DNA of 7,459 nucleotides, taken from the NCBI GenBank assembly GCA_013042895.1, contig JABDPD010000424.1, positions 1-7,459 of the forward strand, read 5' to 3'. The notes below the pieces were generated by a model. It ran no database searches and was not told where the DNA came from. It saw only the letters and a list, made by a program, of their open reading frames with translations. How positions within the stretch are numbered: position 1 is the stretch's first letter; each line of letters begins with the position of its first letter. The position numbers were made by a program, and so were the translations under genes. Shown one piece after another: positions 6,723 through 7,459 of this stretch. Source of the stretch: Boseongicola sp. Lineage in GTDB: Bacteria; Pseudomonadota; Alphaproteobacteria; Rhodobacterales; Rhodobacteraceae.

Positions 6723-7459
6723 TCAGCTATCGCCGGGGCCTTCACAGGCGATGATCTGCTCCATTGTGTAGTCCGTCCAGCCTGGGATGGTCACAGACAC
6801 CGGCCACTCGGGATCGAGGTTCGGGTTCTGTGCGGCTGCGATTGTCGCACGCCCGGCATCCGTTGCGTTCTCCCAGAGGACGGGGTCAACGAGAACCGTT
6901 TTGGCGTCGCCAGCTTCTCCATTCAGGATGTCGACTGCGAGGGCTACGCCAGCACCACCGACAGAACCTGGGTTGGTGACGGCTGCGCCTTCGAGCCCCT
7001 CAACATCGCTGAGGTATTGTACGAAGCCTGCGTTGTCCGCGCCCACAATAGGTACCAGGGGTGCGCCGGATTCAACAAATGCGTCGACGATCACGTTGTC
7101 GATTCCGCTTGTCCAGACGCCGTCGAAGGGAATGCCGGTGGCGAGGAAGTCAAATATCTGCTGCTTGCCCTGGTCCTGCTGCCAGCCGGTGAACACTTCG
7201 TGGACGACATTGACGTTCGGGAACTCCGCAAGCGCGCGCTTGAAGCCATTGTCGCGATCGGTGTCAGCCGACACACCCGCGATGCCGCGCATGTAGACAA
7301 GATCGCCGTCGCCGCCGATTTTCTCCATGAGCCACTTGGCGCCAAGGTAAGCATATTCTTCCTGGTTGTTAGAAAGAATGTAGGCACCTTCTGCTGTCAC
7401 ACCAGCGTCAACGGCGACAACTACAATGCCAGCAGCGATGGCAGCGTCCAGAGCTGAGT
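6723..7459 (-). CDS. Sugar ABC transporter substrate-binding protein, 5' end cut off by window
   Basis: This is a periplasmic binding protein of the ribose/galactose type (Peripla_BP_4 fold) that would capture a sugar or polyol and deliver it to the permease pair encoded downstream. The reading frame stays open to the right edge, so about 244 C-terminal residues are visible and the start, signal peptide and first part of the N-terminal lobe lie outside. An apparent start at 7400 is an internal GTG valine, because the frame continues upstream through ALDAAIAAGIVVVAVDAG, a typical helix and strand of this family. Other family-like segments are GFKRAL, the VWTSGIDN strand/loop, and GSVGGAGVALAVDILNGE near the C-terminus. 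The protein ends in IIACEGPGDS and a TGA stop. It is first of the visible operon genes, and an ATPase and two permeases of the matching family follow. The ligand cannot be assigned: galactose, ribose, inositol and other polyol binders look alike at this level. Confidence 0.93.
   Translation of the reverse strand, partial: SALDAAIAAGIVVVAVDAGVTAEGAYILSNNQEEYAYLGAKWLMEKIGGDGDLVYMRGIAGVSADTDRDNGFKRALAEFPNVNVVHEVFTGWQQDQGKQQIFDFLATGIPFDGVWTSGIDNVIVDAFVESGAPLVPIVGADNAGFVQYLSDVEGLEGAAVTNPGSVGGAGVALAVDILNGEAGDAKTVLVDPVLWENATDAGRATIAAAQNPNLDPEWPVSVTIPGWTDYTMEQIIACEGPGDS

Noticed and set aside
6723..7400. Binding-protein gene starting at the GTG at 7400 as a short 225-residue protein
   Set aside because: The frame continues upstream to the window edge with family-typical sequence, so that GTG is an internal valine and the gene is simply cut by the window.
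6678..7457. 259-residue open frame on the plus strand, opposite the binding-protein gene
   Set aside because: The minus-strand frame carries clear binding-protein features; the plus-strand product is Cys/Arg-rich without family motifs and runs through the hairpin region.

Overview
All seven genes lie on the minus strand, so the window reads biologically from right to left. Coding density is high, GC content is moderately high, and the protein families suggest an alphaproteobacterium, plausibly a marine Rhodobacterales (roseobacter-like) species. That placement is an inference from the sequence alone and was not tested by any search.

From 7459 down to 1024 there is one compact operon for uptake and probably oxidation of a sugar or polyol. 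It encodes, in order, a ribose-type periplasmic substrate-binding protein (cut by the window edge, so its signal peptide and the operon promoter are not visible), a double-domain RbsA-type ATPase, two RbsC-type permeases, and two dissimilar Gfo/Idh/MocA-family NAD(P)-dependent oxidoreductases. Three of the four boundaries between the ATPase and the second oxidoreductase are 4-nt ATGA stop/start overlaps (5166-5169, 4228-4231, 2136-2139). The fourth has a strong AGGAGG site that overlaps the second permease's stop codon. The only real gap inside the operon, 72 bp between the binding protein and the ATPase, holds a strong GC-rich hairpin. Such a hairpin could keep binding-protein mRNA more abundant than the rest.

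The likely division of labour is that the binding protein captures the ligand in the periplasm, the heterodimeric permease driven by the ATPase imports it, and the two dehydrogenases oxidise it or a derived intermediate. The ligand cannot be named from this sequence. No kinase, isomerase, aldolase or regulator is visible.

A 140-bp spacer then separates the operon from a clear yghU orthologue (35-883), a glutathione-dependent disulfide-bond oxidoreductase of the GST fold. It is probably expressed separately and has no obvious functional link to the transporter.

I found no RNA gene, mobile element, CRISPR array or phage signature, and no convincing evidence of an undescribed system. The points most worth a second look are the divergent ATPase motifs, the hairpin region, and the unusual pair of oxidoreductases.
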